From: Takakia lepidozioides
Lineage: Eukaryota > Streptophyta > Takakiopsida > Takakiales > Takakiaceae
DNA: 64,000 nt
NCBI GenBank assembly: GCA_030704615.1
Contig: CM060733.1
Coordinates: 23,932,001-23,996,000 of the forward strand
Direction of reading: 5' to 3'
How positions within the stretch are numbered: position 1 is the stretch's first letter; each line of letters opens with the position of its first letter. This document shows, piece by piece, positions 1-11,900 of this stretch. The position numbers and the translations under genes were made by a program. The notes beneath the pieces are model-generated. The model had not been told where the DNA came from. It ran no database searches and saw only the letters and a list, made by a program, of their open reading frames with translations.

Positions 1-1581
1 CCCTTTTCACTTTTTCTTCTCTCAAATCCTTTTTCCTTGGTGTGTGGATTCCTCACTTTTTCACAACAGCATGGCTATGATGCAATGCAAATGCACATCC
101 AGCCAGGCATCCAGTGCATCCATCATTGAAGTCAACCTTGGTTACAAGACATGATCTGCCCCTCTGTCGGTCTTTCTCTTTTCTCTCTCTCCAGTGACTG
201 GTCCTTGCACTATCTTTCCCCAAGTGGATCCTATTTGGCCAAGGTGCTTCACAACCCTTCTACAGATCTCAAATCACACACCCTGACAGCTCTCTTTTTC
301 TCCTCAAATGCAAACCTCAGTCATTCACATGTTGAGAACACTTCTATAAATCAGATCCAAACCCCAAAACAGTATTGACTTTTCTTCCCCATCCACGTCA
401 TCCCTCTCAGTTCTTCAAATCCGTTTCTGTCTGACCATCCCTGTTCTCCTTTATCCACCAAGCTAATTCTACACTGGCTCCACTGTTTTAACATCCAGGG
501 CTGGTTTGTTTATGCTGGCTGAAGACACTGAAAATAAAGAAAATGAACACAAAAACAGCAACCATTCTGACCCTGATGTGAGCTATCCTTGTCCCCTCTA
601 TCTTTTTCCTAATGACAGTGTAGCAACAGGTGCATCCATCTCCACCCTATCCTGGTTTGAATTCCAGTGTCTTCATTCCATTTTCAAAGGCCTTTTCTAC
701 TCCTCACATTTCTGTCCCCTTCAGCAGATACCTGAGACAGTTCCAAAAACTTCACAAAGTCATTCCTAAGTGCCCAAAAAGAGAAGCCAACACTCTTAGA
801 ACTTATCTGTCTTATACTCGTGTGAAGCGGTGGTTCTGCCTGCCAAGCTGGCACCTCACCATCGCTGTCATCAGCCATATTCAATGCTTCTCCTCATCTT
901 GATTCCAGTTCTCATCATGTCATGACGGCTTGCTTCATCAGCTGGCAACATCCTCGTGCTTGCCAACCTCTACCCTATCCCTCTACATGTGTACTTCTGC
1001 CCTAAGGATTGATGTGCTCCTACAGCTCTAAGACAGAAGGCAACTACAAGTTTTAACAGATGACCTGAGTCGCATCCACCAGCTTGCACTTCTCATTCCC
1101 CAACAGCTGTTGTTGCGCTCCATCTCCTCATAACTGTACTCTTCAAGACAATGGCGGCAGTGGTAGTGCACCGCTCTTAGCACCTGCTCAGCTTTCAAAA
1201 TTGATTATCACCACGCAGAAAGAGGCACCGCTTCTCTTTGCACAAAATGCCAAGCAGATCCCTTAACGTCGCGCTTTAAGGCAAGCTGATTCACATGGTG
1301 CAGGTGTAAGTTCCCAAGCCAGCCTGCCTGACAACACTACGGCAGCAGCTGTGAAGAGTTGCCCATCGTCTTCCTCCTCGTTTTCCTCAGCTCGAGTTTC
1401 TAGGTTGAACATACGCGACGAAAATCATTCATTCCAAGGATGAAAATGCGCATGTTATGACTTAGCCATATTTTGTCCTGGCAGAGCAAGAGCATAGTGT
1501 TCCCATGGAATTACCTGTAGGCCTGGGTAATTCCCTCCCGACATTAGTACCAGGCACTCCCTTCTTCACCAATGCTGTAAT
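1..1581. other. no recognisable gene
   Basis: Pyrimidine-rich, moderately AT-rich sequence with only short open frames on both strands. None shows a recognisable domain, and none has good splice partners. I see no RNA gene or clear repeat. The 3' part leads into the FCP1-like fragment that follows, so some of it may belong to the same transposon-related unit. Confidence 0.5.
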
Positions 1582-2852
1582 TTGATTCCCAACAAAATTT
1601 TCAATGTTACTCCCCTGCATTCACACTACAGTTTTGCACACTTTGAGGTGGCGGTGTGGTCTTGTTGCCAAGCTCGCAACTTCTTCCCAATGGTGGACTA
1701 TATTTTTGCAGCCCACACTAAGCTAGTTTTCCAGTGGGATGCCCTTCACTGTGATGAGGATCCAGTCCTCCCATGCCGTAAGGGGTCTGATTCAAAGCCA
1801 TTATATTTCAAGAACTTGTCTAGAGTGTGGGCAAACTGGCCAGAATGGACTTATGAGGACACTGTTCTTGTTGACGACACACCAAGAAAGGCGGCAAACA
1901 ATCCTCCCTTCAGTGGGATTTTTCCAGAGCCATGTAAAGTGCAACCAGATTCACCAACTGATGAGTATCTAACAGAGGTGTTGTGGCCTTTCTTGTGGAA
2001 GGCATCGAAAGCTGCCAGTATTCCCAAGTTTTTGGAGTCTCAGCCTGTTTTCGGACAACAACCATACAACACTGCTACTGTGAAGGTACAAACATTCTGA
2101 CAGTGCTCCAGAGGCTACAAGTTTTGTGGGTTCATTCATTGCATTCTTTCCTGGATGCTTCTCCTCGGTTGCTTGATTAATGCTAGGTTTTCTTTGCAGG
2201 TTTTCATGTTGGTTTTTTTTGTTTGATTCATACTTGGATTTTGTTTCTATTCACTATTCATGTTTGCTCATTGATTTCCTGGTTGTTCTCTGGTCTGTGA
2301 CACAGGAACTTGTGACAAACAAAGGTGATATTGTCGACAAGCTGGTACAGACTAGGGGCAAGAGTGTCGACCCGACGAGTAGCCCCCCAAAAGAGGTCTC
2401 ACAACCACTTGAGACTGCAAATGGAGTAAGTCCAGGCCCTTGTCTTGTTTGTTTTATTTTTTCCAACCTTGGGGCTCTCTTTAATTCGCAAATGTTGAGT
2501 GTCCTAGTCGTGTGTATGTCATGGGTTTTCACATCGTGTTCTTTTTTGTGTGGAGTTGGGATTACAATTCAGGGTGGGTAACGCGGTTCGGCTGTTGGAT
2601 GTAAACTCCAAACGCAAGAAAGTTGGAGTAGGGCTGATTGTTGCTCTTCAAGGTGCTGTGGTGGGTTACAGGTACCCTGCTGTGCCCCTTGATTATGCAT
2701 GTGTGTACATCAAAGAGGCATGTGTCAGTAACACCCCTCTACCATATGTGAATGGTGTTAGGAAACATACCGAGTTGGGGCAGGTGGTTGGCCAGACAAC
2801 ACTTTGGAGTCTAAAGTTACTGAAACTTATGGAGCTGCGGAGGGATAGTTAG
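1582..2852 (+). pseudogene. FCP1-like phosphatase fragment plus DUF8039-like domain, probably transposon cargo
   Basis: Three exon-like blocks (about 1582-2085, 2306-2425, 2573-2852) have plausible GT/AG borders. Block 1 matches the C-terminal half of an FCP1/NLI-interacting-factor HAD phosphatase domain: HFEVAVWS, a KPLYFKNLSRVW stretch, then TVLVDDTPRKAANNP and GIFPEPC, as in CTD small phosphatases. The N-terminal half carrying the catalytic DLDETL aspartates is not visible upstream, so catalysis is unlikely. Block 3 (GVGLIVALQGAVVG ... LPYVNGVR ... LGQVVGQ) resembles the DUF8039 domain that accompanies plant CACTA-type transposon proteins. The reading phase of blocks 2 and 3 does not join cleanly. 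With the CACTA-like terminus about 1.1 kb downstream, I infer a decayed transposon unit carrying captured host sequence. Domain identities are by eye. Confidence 0.5.
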
Positions 2853-3379
2853 TATTGCATTGTTTAACAGAGTTCTTGATTCTAATAGCACCATAACATA
2901 CTAGCTACAACAATTCAGCCCATGTGTGGGCTTGCTTGTTTTTTGCTGGGCCTTTTGAGGCATGGATTTTTTGACCTTGTGGCTTTTGAGGTGTCCATTG
3001 GGACATTGGTCTCATTTGGATTTTTGTAATGTGATTTATAGGGCTTGTATTCCCCTGTAGTTGACTATTTTCAATCTCCTTGTGGTTGATAGTATGCAGG
3101 AGGGATCCATTCTGTTTTCATGTTGGAATTTCACCATGTAATGAAGAATTTAAATCATTTAATCCACTTTCATTTTAAATAATACCATTTAATAAAGTTT
3201 TCCAAGGCTGCAATCCCCCTATTCTTTTAAATATTAAATGAAAACTAAAAATTAAAATATAAAAATTAAAAATATAAACTATTTCGGAAAACAATCTTGA
3301 TGACACGTAGCATCACACCTGCTCAAACCAGAACACGTGGCAGTATATGACACGACATTCTTTATCTATATTTTCACCA

Positions 3380-3993
3380 CGTGTAAAGATTCGTAGTCAT
3401 ATATGCTAGTCATATATTTTGTCTGTGTGCCACATGTCACATCTCAAGTGCAACAAGTGTCCCGCTAACAACTCTCCATGTAGATATCCCTGTAGTCATA
3501 TGAGCGAGTCATGTAGTCACCACGTGTACATACGTGTCCCGCTAGCGCCTCTCCATGTAGGCATCATGTGCAGACATGTAGTCATATGATCATGGCAAGA
3601 AGTCGTGACATGTCAAATTCGCAGTGGCGCACATGTCCATCCGTCGCCTCTCCATGTAAGCATCACTTTGTAGACATATAGTCATATGATCCCCTGACGA
3701 ATGCATGACGTGTCGCTTGCGCAATGGCGCACGTGTCCCGCTGAAGCATTTCCATGTAGGCAGCGCTCAACAGACAATGTAGTCATATATTAGTCATATA
3801 GTTGTGACTGCAACCCTCTCTGCAACAGGACTCCAGGTGCCACGCAAGCAGTCACGGATATGACTTGCAAAACGCAGTCCTAAAGACTAGTCGCTACGAC
3901 ATGGTTTTTTTTCACTACAGAGTGATGTAGAACGCATATAAAACTGAAAAAATAGTCATATGTGAAGTCATAAAAACGCTCATCTGTTGTAGT
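3380..3993. mobile_element. CACTA-like transposon subterminal repeat array and 3' terminus
   Basis: About nine copies of TAGTCATAT or close variants lie within some 600 bases, interspersed with CACGTGTC and CTCTCCATGTAGGCA units. The array ends in CATCTGTTGTAGTG at 3993, the reverse complement of a CACTACAACAGATG terminus. Dense short subterminal repeats next to a CACTA terminus are typical of En/Spm-type elements, where they bind the transposase. CACTACAG at 3914 opposes it and makes an 80-base mini-unit. I could not find a matching 5' terminus or a clear 3-base target duplication, so the full element is not delimited. Confidence 0.5.
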
Positions 3994-4059
3994 GTAAGGA
4001 CTTTGAAGCATACAAATTGGCACATTAATGCAAACTAATGAAGCTTACTAACGCGTTAT

Positions 4060-5170
4060 ACAATCGTTAAACAGATGCCTAATGATTCGGTTTTCCCTTT
4101 GTTTTTTTCTTCCCCGAAAGAGAGAGAGATCGTCGCAAAACACAGTTCAAAGCGCTTGAACTCAGACACCCTCAGCATTCTTCGCCATTCTCCTCCACCT
4201 CCATCGCCGCCGCTCCACTGCAAGCTGCCATGTCGTGATTGCCATGTCGTGATTGCCATCTCTCTACTGCATTACGCTTTGATAGACACACGTACACACA
4301 GAAGAGCTCCTCGACCTAACAGGTGCGTTCGATCATCATGTTTAGGGTTTCATTTCATGCGAGGGCGGTAACTCAGGGTTTGGTTCTATGAGACGGCGTC
4401 TATGGAGCGGGCGTTTGTAGTCGAAGTGGCAGGAGTAGTGTTGGCCTCGGGTTTGTGTTTAGGAAGGGGTGAGTGAGGGAGTGAGTGAGTGAATAGTGTT
4501 CGTGCGGTCGCTTTGAGTTTAGTGAGGAATTGGAGAGTGGCGGAGCATTGTGATTGCGGTTTGTGGAGGGCAGAGCGGAATGACGGAAGTTTCTAAGGAT
4601 TTCTTGGAGCTAGGGAGTAGGATTTTCTTAGTTTTGAATTTATTTATTTATTTTTTCGGTGAAGGGAGGAGGAGTGTGTATGTGTGTGTGTGTGTGTGAA
4701 GGCGGTGAGCTAGGATGGAGGAAAGCGGAGGGAGCCGGAGGTTGATTCGTAGACGATGATGCTCTAAGATGAGATTTTCGGTTGTGAAGTTTTGGTTTAG
4801 GCTCTGTGTTTTTTGGAATTTTTAGAGAGGTCTGTGCAGCCAAGGAGCAGTTAATTATGTGAGGAAGGGGCTACAATGTTGGGTGTGTTGGGTTGAGATA
4901 GGGTAGCTGCGTGACGCACACTTTGCCAGTTGCTTTGTGGGAAGTGAGAATATTTCTTTCTTCTGTTTTGGGTTGAAAAAGTGATTGTCTAAATTGACGT
5001 GTTTTTGGATGACATGAACTTGGGATTCTCCCTGTAGTTAGGTGCGTGCATTGTGCTGAGCAATTTCATATATGTTGGAGGATTGGTCGAGGGTCATCAA
5101 TAGTGTTGTAATGAATTCCAATTTCAGAAAAATTCTTACCTCATCTGTGCTTGTATTGATAATGTGGGGC
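4060..5170. other. 5' leader-like sequence with no defined coding gene
   Basis: From about 4075 the sequence looks like a plant 5' leader. It has GA-rich and CCTCCACCTCC tracts and a good donor (ACCTAACAG|GTGCGTTC at about 4322), followed by a G/T-rich intron-like stretch with a TGTGTG run near 4680. No coding exon can be matched to it except the damaged HSP70 piece immediately downstream, so it may be the remains of that gene's promoter and leader. Confidence 0.35.
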
Positions 5171-5344
5171 AGGAGTGTGCCGCAAATTGTGGTAACGTTT
5201 GAGCTGCATGACATTGGGTTCATCAATGTTAAAGCAGAGGACAAGGGCAGAGACAAATTTCACGAAACAATCATCGGGAATAACGAGGGGCGGCTCAGAC
5301 ATAGGGATTACATTATGGCGATGGTGAAGGAATCCAAAGATTAA
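5171..5344 (+). pseudogene. HSP70 substrate-binding-domain fragment
   Basis: The frame reads GRSVPQIVVTFELHDIGFIN, then KAEDKG, then ETIIGNNEGRL and MVKESKD. This aligns with the HSP70/BiP substrate-binding domain (RGVPQIEVTFEIDANGI.NV.AEDKGTG, then ITITNDKGRLS and MVKEAE). Many conserved positions have changed: H for N, a changed GTGK segment, and RHRDYI for the usual SQEEID. The fragment covers about 58 of some 650 residues, with no ATPase domain nearby. It is a decayed relic, not a functional chaperone. Confidence 0.75.
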
Positions 5345-5978
5345 TCCAGGGATGGGCTGAAAATCCTTCTTGTGCCAACTGTTGCCCAAGCTGGCATGCC
5401 CACCTCCATGGGAAATGGTCACAAAAGAGTTGGGATGACAAATCGCCTAGAATGCGCCTAGAACAAGTATTGTACTTCAAAGAAAAAGAATATGTTTCAC
5501 TTCTACTTGTTTGACGGCAACCTATACGTGTCGAGTATTGAGCTCTACCACTTGTTGAGGGTGGATCCAAGTCATCTAGTACCAACTCTCATTATGAAAG
5601 AAAAAAATTATGAGAATATGTTTTCAATTATACTAGTAGTGATAGCTACTAGGTGTTTATGGCTAATGGCTTTCATGCGAGGGCTTTTCTCACTTTTTCA
5701 TGAATAACTATGTAGTCATAAATGTAGATGACTGCATTTTAGTCATAAAAACTTGTTGTAAAAATCCCGATTTGACATATTGCGCTCCATTGGACCTTGG
5801 TCTATTAATAATTATCACGGCAGATGTTCGTGGGGGTATTTTACCCGTTGCCTCAACATAGTCCCACATAATTTTAAGTTGTCAACCCGAGTTGTACTCA
5901 TAACCTACTTTTAATACATTCATCTAATCACTTTGCATTTCATGAAAATGGAGGGAATATTTTAATTATTCTTCCAAA
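5345..5978. other. intergenic, with a second CACTA-like motif cluster
   Basis: No gene is visible. At 5710-5762 the string TAGTCATAAATGTAGATGAC ... TTTTAGTCATAAAAACTTGT (ending TTGTTGTA) resembles the end of the array at 3993 (AGTCATAAAAACGC, then TGTTGTAGTG) and may be a degraded second terminus of the same family. The remainder, up to the OGDH stop codon, would include its 3' untranslated region. Confidence 0.35.
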
Positions 5979-8900
5979 TCAGTTTATTGCTAGTTGGACC
6001 AGCTCTTGTTGCTCCTTGACATGAAGACTACCAAATCCTGTTGCTGTAGCGGCCGATGGAGGTCTGCCTGCATAGATGACATCTTCTACTTTTCCACGAC
6101 CTAGTATGTTCATCGTGTTTGCTAGGCGAGGCAGCACATAAGAAAACCCACCCATGTTCATTGGTTCCTCTTGACACCACACAATCTTTGCTTCTGCAAC
6201 ACAAAAATAAATCTTACAATTTGGATCCATATCATATTAAATTTTGATCTTCTATTGGTCAAAAATTGTCTATCAAAAGTTTTACACAACAAACTTATTA
6301 ACATTGGTTCATAACATTGATTTCCAATGTAACTTTGTGAAATAAACCAAATAAGATTTTCTTATATATGCAAATTTGTTGCAGAGGCACCAATCTTTTT
6401 AGTATTGTGGACTCATTCTTCATATCAATTTGATGAGAATGGGAAGTGGAAAAGAAGGTCATTGGAATAGAAAGTACTGGGGTAACGCTTGAGCTCGCGT
6501 TGTATAAGATCATATGGGAAAGGACAGAGCTGTTCCACTCTACAAATAGCCACATCATTGGCTTTCACTCGTTGTCTCTCATCATTTACCTCATAATACA
6601 CCTGTAGTACAGTTTTTTTCTTAAGTATGGATAGACAAACTTTTGCTTCAACACATGAATGAGTTAAGCACATTTTTTAGACTAATGTGCAAAGAGAAAC
6701 TAGCAAGTTAGGAACAAAATTCCACAAACAAAATAATAAAATGTAAGATTGACCCCTAAATGTCTGCAAGGCCCATAACGCTTGGTTTTTATCTTCAGAC
6801 ATATGAGACTCAATCTTGGTGCTTGGAAGGACGCCTCACGTTTGCACCCTGCAATAGGCAAAAGTGATTGGCCCTTGGTTCTTTAGGTTTTAAAATTCAA
6901 GAATTTTGGTAATTTTTTGGATTTTGTTTTGTTGGTTTTTGTGTTCTTGGGGCTCAAAATCTGTGCTTGAGCCCCTCAAATACCCTCAAGTACTATGCTC
7001 CAGCCTTTTTGGCATGTCTTGAATACCCAAACACGAAGAAAGAACCAATAAAAAAAAGTAAAAAATAAAAAAAAACTGCTTTGACCAACCATCAATTTTT
7101 GGCCAGTTGGCATAATTCCTTAATTGTTACATCCAACACCTTGTGTAGATGAAACACTTGGTCCATGGGCCTAGGCCCCAGTCCATGTCCATTTCGAGAC
7201 CCATATATATATTTAAAAGACTTGGCAAAAACTTGGGCTGCATCAGCAATTGTGGAGGTTTGGCAGATGTGATCTGTTTTGCCCCAAATTTGAAGAGCAT
7301 GTGCAAGGGGTAGATGGGCACATCATGGGTGATCAAATTTTCCAAAATAGTAATTTTATTGGAAACTCCACCCTTTTTCAAGGCAGGGGATAGGTTGTTT
7401 CTGGAAAGTCAAACTATCTTTCGGATTAACGTTGAGGTAATCTGCAGCTTGAAAATAATTGTAGGTATGTCTGAAACATTGAGATAAATTTGTTGTTTAA
7501 TGTTACTTCTTGGTTTGCATCTTAATGGAGGAGATCAAAGCATCTTAAACATCATCATACCTTGCCAGAGCAGAGAACAAGACGACGTATGTGATCCTCG
7601 CGATCTTTATGGTTATTTTGATCCTTGATGAGGCGCTTGAATCTTGTGCCTTGTTTGTCAAACCCTGGGTGTCCCTCCATATCATTGAATTCTGACAAAT
7701 TGGAACGACACTGTTGGTGTCTCAAAAGATTTTTTGGAGACATGACAATCAACGGTTTTCGAAATTCTCGATGGATCTGCATATAAATGTTCAATGCCTC
7801 CCACTAAGCTGAATTAAAAGAACATTGAGGCTAGTATCATTGCAAGGACAATCTAGAGTGAACATCAAATATGTCTATATCTTTCCATTAATATGTTCAT
7901 GATCAATGATTCCATTTCCTAATGCTTGCAGTAAAAGAAATCAAACTAAAAAATAAAACACAAAACAATATGAATGAATAGAGAGGTTAAAGGATATGCC
8001 TGTCGCCGAAGAAGATGGAAGTAGTTGGCAGGTGTGGTAACATTGACAACTTGCCAATTAACCTCTTGGGTCTGTCGACTTAAAGTATCCTCCAATTCTG
8101 GTACAACATGTGGATTATCGTCACTCATCTGAAAAAATCACATTAGAATACAAAATTTAATGAAATGTTAATTTTTTTCTATAGATAAAAATTAATAAGA
8201 TGATTACATGAAGACATTCATCAAATGAAGCAACCATTACTTCTTAGCCACATTGCAAAGCGTTGCATGAATTATCTAAGATCATCCTCAATATTTATGT
8301 TATCGAAATGATATCGGAACATCTATTTGATTTTCTGTCTCTTTTTCTGTGGATGTGTTGTTTAGGTTGTATTTCTACATGATCTCTAATATGAAATAGC
8401 ACTTGAAAAGATGCATTGGTATAACTAGTTTGTCAACAACATCTTGACATAGAAAGATACCGACAGCTTGTGGTGTGCTAATTAAAACAATTATATCAAT
8501 GTTTCAAACAAAGTTAACGTTGAGATGGTTTTGATATTCAATATCCCATCTTTGCAGTCTTATAATGAGCTTAGAACTGCTCTAAATTTCACCTGAAGAT
8601 AACGCTCCAATCGTGCACTTGAATGCTCAGGCCCCTGCCCATCATAGCCGTGGGGAAGTAACACAGTCAAGCCTGTTTGGCGTAGCCATTTGGATTCTCC
8701 ACTGCTAACAAACTGGTCAAATATTACTTGTGCTGTGTTGGCAAAATCGCCAAATTGTGCCTCCCACAATACCAATGAATTTGGATTTTCCATAGAGTAG
8801 CCCAGCTCAAAACCTAACACTCCGAATTCTGAGAGAGAGCTGTTCGCTCATCCCCAAATTAGTGTACTTCTTTATGAATCAGGGTAATGAGCTTTATTTC

Positions 8901-11900
8901 CACATGAATGATGGAGAGATTGAAAAAATACATTTAAATCAATAGTAAATAAAAATAAAAATAAAAATACATGTATTTTGACATTGTACATTTGTATGGA
9001 TTTGAGACCGATCATATAATATGATCCGGATATTTATTAATGTTCAAATTTAGTTGTAAACTAAAAAAATTGTTCCCAATTTCTCCTAAGAGTCTTGAGA
9101 TACATTATGTACCCATTTTGACAAGACGATCCCAACACACGATAGGGCAGAACCAAAACATAACCTAAAATGTGGAGCTATGTGGATATCCATGAGCACC
9201 TTGTGTGCACGACCACAACATGGTACCACTGGGTATTTATTTATTTAAAGCAACAACATCTTACATATAGAATGCAATGTTCACAAAGATTGATATAAAT
9301 CTACATGCATATCAAAAGTTGACGATAAGAAGTTGTACCTATTGCAAACAGTGAACTTTTCGGCTTCTTGGCTTTTCATAACATGTTCCAGTGGACAATA
9401 GATCTGACCATTCTTTTGGTCATGCAATATTGCATGGCGATGACTGAAGGTCCCCCTCTCCACGTCTTGCCCACTTAGGCGTACATGATTGCCTTCCACA
9501 AGAAGGGTTCCAAATGCCATGGCTTCAGCTGTTGCCCAATCCACTCCCTCCCCTTTTTCTATCATCAGAGCTCTCTGATCATACACGCGCTTTATTGCCT
9601 TGTGCGGATTGAAGCTGTTTGGAAGAGTGGTGATAGACTTGCCTACCTCTTTTAGGACTTCTGGCTTGACACTGTTGCACACCGTAGGAACGTCCAACAG
9701 ATGACACAGTGGATATTAGTGCACAAGACCGCCTTACAAGTGGTCATGGGTTCAAAGCCACATAAGTGTATGTTGGATGTCACACATTATGGCCAACCTA
9801 GCCATAAAAAGGGGTACACATGTCAATCGGCTACTTTATGTGTGTGTATCTGAGGACTTTCGAGTCCTTGGATGAGGATTGGGCAACCCGTTGCCCTAAT
9901 TTTAGGAATCTACTAGTCCATATTCAAATTGATTATATATCATAAATGAATAAGTAAATAAACACAAAGGGGTCATTGAGATATATTCAACCATACCCAG
10001 TATTGCGAACTCGAGAAAGTTGCTCTGGACCTTTGAAACCTGCCCAAAAAGCTGCGAGCCAATCTCGCTTGCTTGGAATGTAGTCTTTGCTGTTGTTAAA
10101 CTCCTCATTTAAAATTGCAACAACTCTATTTTGCAGGGTACTGATCTCCTCCTTCCCTAACAAACCATTGTCTACAAGTTTTTTCTCATAAATGGCCAAA
10201 GCCGTTGGATGGTTCTTGATTACCTACAAAACGAAAATGTTGGTCCTTTTGGTAAAGAAGGGAAACTTTGAACGTGGACCTACATGAAGAATAATGATCT
10301 AACATAGAAGCAAAGAAGAGGGAGGAAGATTCATTGCTTCTTTTGTATGACCTAGGGGTGCGAGGTTGATAAATATAAGCATTAATAGGTCACTTCAGTA
10401 TACGTTGTACCTTAGAGGACAACGACCCTAAGCTCACTTAAGACAAAACAAAAGATCAGTAGGAAATAAGCTAGGTAATGGTGAAATGACAATAGAATGA
10501 GTATACTGTAATCATGAAAGAGTTTCCCTAGTAATAAACTTTGGTTTCAATGTGACTATTTCTTCGAGGTCTTATCAGCATGAAAATTGATGCAACTCCA
10601 ATATTCAACCAAAAAGTATTGACCTTGGAGGAACATGACATCTTTTCAGTTGACTTGACTCTCAAACTGAGCCAAAAAGCCTTGTAGTGACAATTCTTTG
10701 TCATATTTTCAAAAATATACCTCATTCTTTTACATATTTTTTTAATACATTTCTTCATCATTGGACACAATATTTGAGCTATAGGTAAAAGTAGCTTGTT
10801 ATGTAAACCAAAGATCAATAGATTTCCAGTAGAGAAAAAACCCATATACAAAAGTCATTGCAGCAAAGAAAAAGGTGCTTAACTACTTCCACACCTGGTA
10901 CATGGTGGGTTGTGTAAAGAAAGGTTCGTCAATTTCATTGTGTCCAAACCTGCAACCATTTGTTATCCCAAGATGGTCTTAACCAACAATCTTGTAAATA
11001 TAATATTTACATTAAATTTGAGATATTACACTGTAATTTCAATAAATTGAGTGTCATACTCATTGTAATGCTTAGATACATCTCAAATGAAGACCTTGTA
11101 GTTATTTTTTATGAACCATTGTTTGGGAACACTAGTTGATCAAATAAATGGTACATTTGCTAGACATGAATATATGAGGTACTTGTTAGAAACATGATAT
11201 GATATTCGTATTTCTATAAAAATTAGTTGGTCATTAGTGGAAAGATCTTAGCATTGGTGGAGCTTTGGAACTCCAAAGCCAATGTTCTACAAGTGTTACT
11301 TGAAACAAAATAAAATAAAAACCTTTAAATTCCAATGCACCAAACCATCCCATCTACAAACAATCAAGTTCTCCCATAACGTTCATTTTATTGTGTCACT
11401 ATATTGAAAATGAAAAAACATAGCAAGCATATTATTTATCCAGATTTTATTCTTTTGACCTCCGATAGCAGACAATATCCACCACTACATCAGAATGAAA
11501 TTTGCAGCGCCACTCAGCCGCCAACTGGCATGCTCGGACTACTGCCTCCACATCATCACCGTTAACATGAAAGATAGGGGCACAAAGGGCCTTGGCAACA
11601 TCTGTGCAATATGGAGATGAGCGGCTAAACTTTGGGTCTGTTGTGAAAGCTACCTGGTTGAAAGAAAGAAAGGGTGGAATAGGACTATATATTTTTCATT
11701 ACCAAGTTTACTTCAATCCATCATGTTGGGTTCTTATAATCTCACGTAGAAATCACTCACATAATTTTGTATATGTTGTTGTGATGTTACATGGGATGTA
11801 ATTTTATGAATAAGATTTCAAACAAATAGACTATCTACTCTAATTTCAAGTTTAGTTGATTGCTATCAAGAAACTTGAGAAGAGATGGAAAGAAAATACA

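Noticed and set aside
1331-1350. CACTACGGCAGCAG as the 5' terminus of the CACTA element
   Set aside because: Only the first six bases and a few later ones match the 3' terminus, and no target duplication pairs with the 3' end.
3914-3993. 80-base CACTAC...GTAGTG unit as a complete miniature CACTA element
   Set aside because: Only about seven terminal bases are inverted repeats and the flanking triplets do not match, so it is better read as the end of a larger element.
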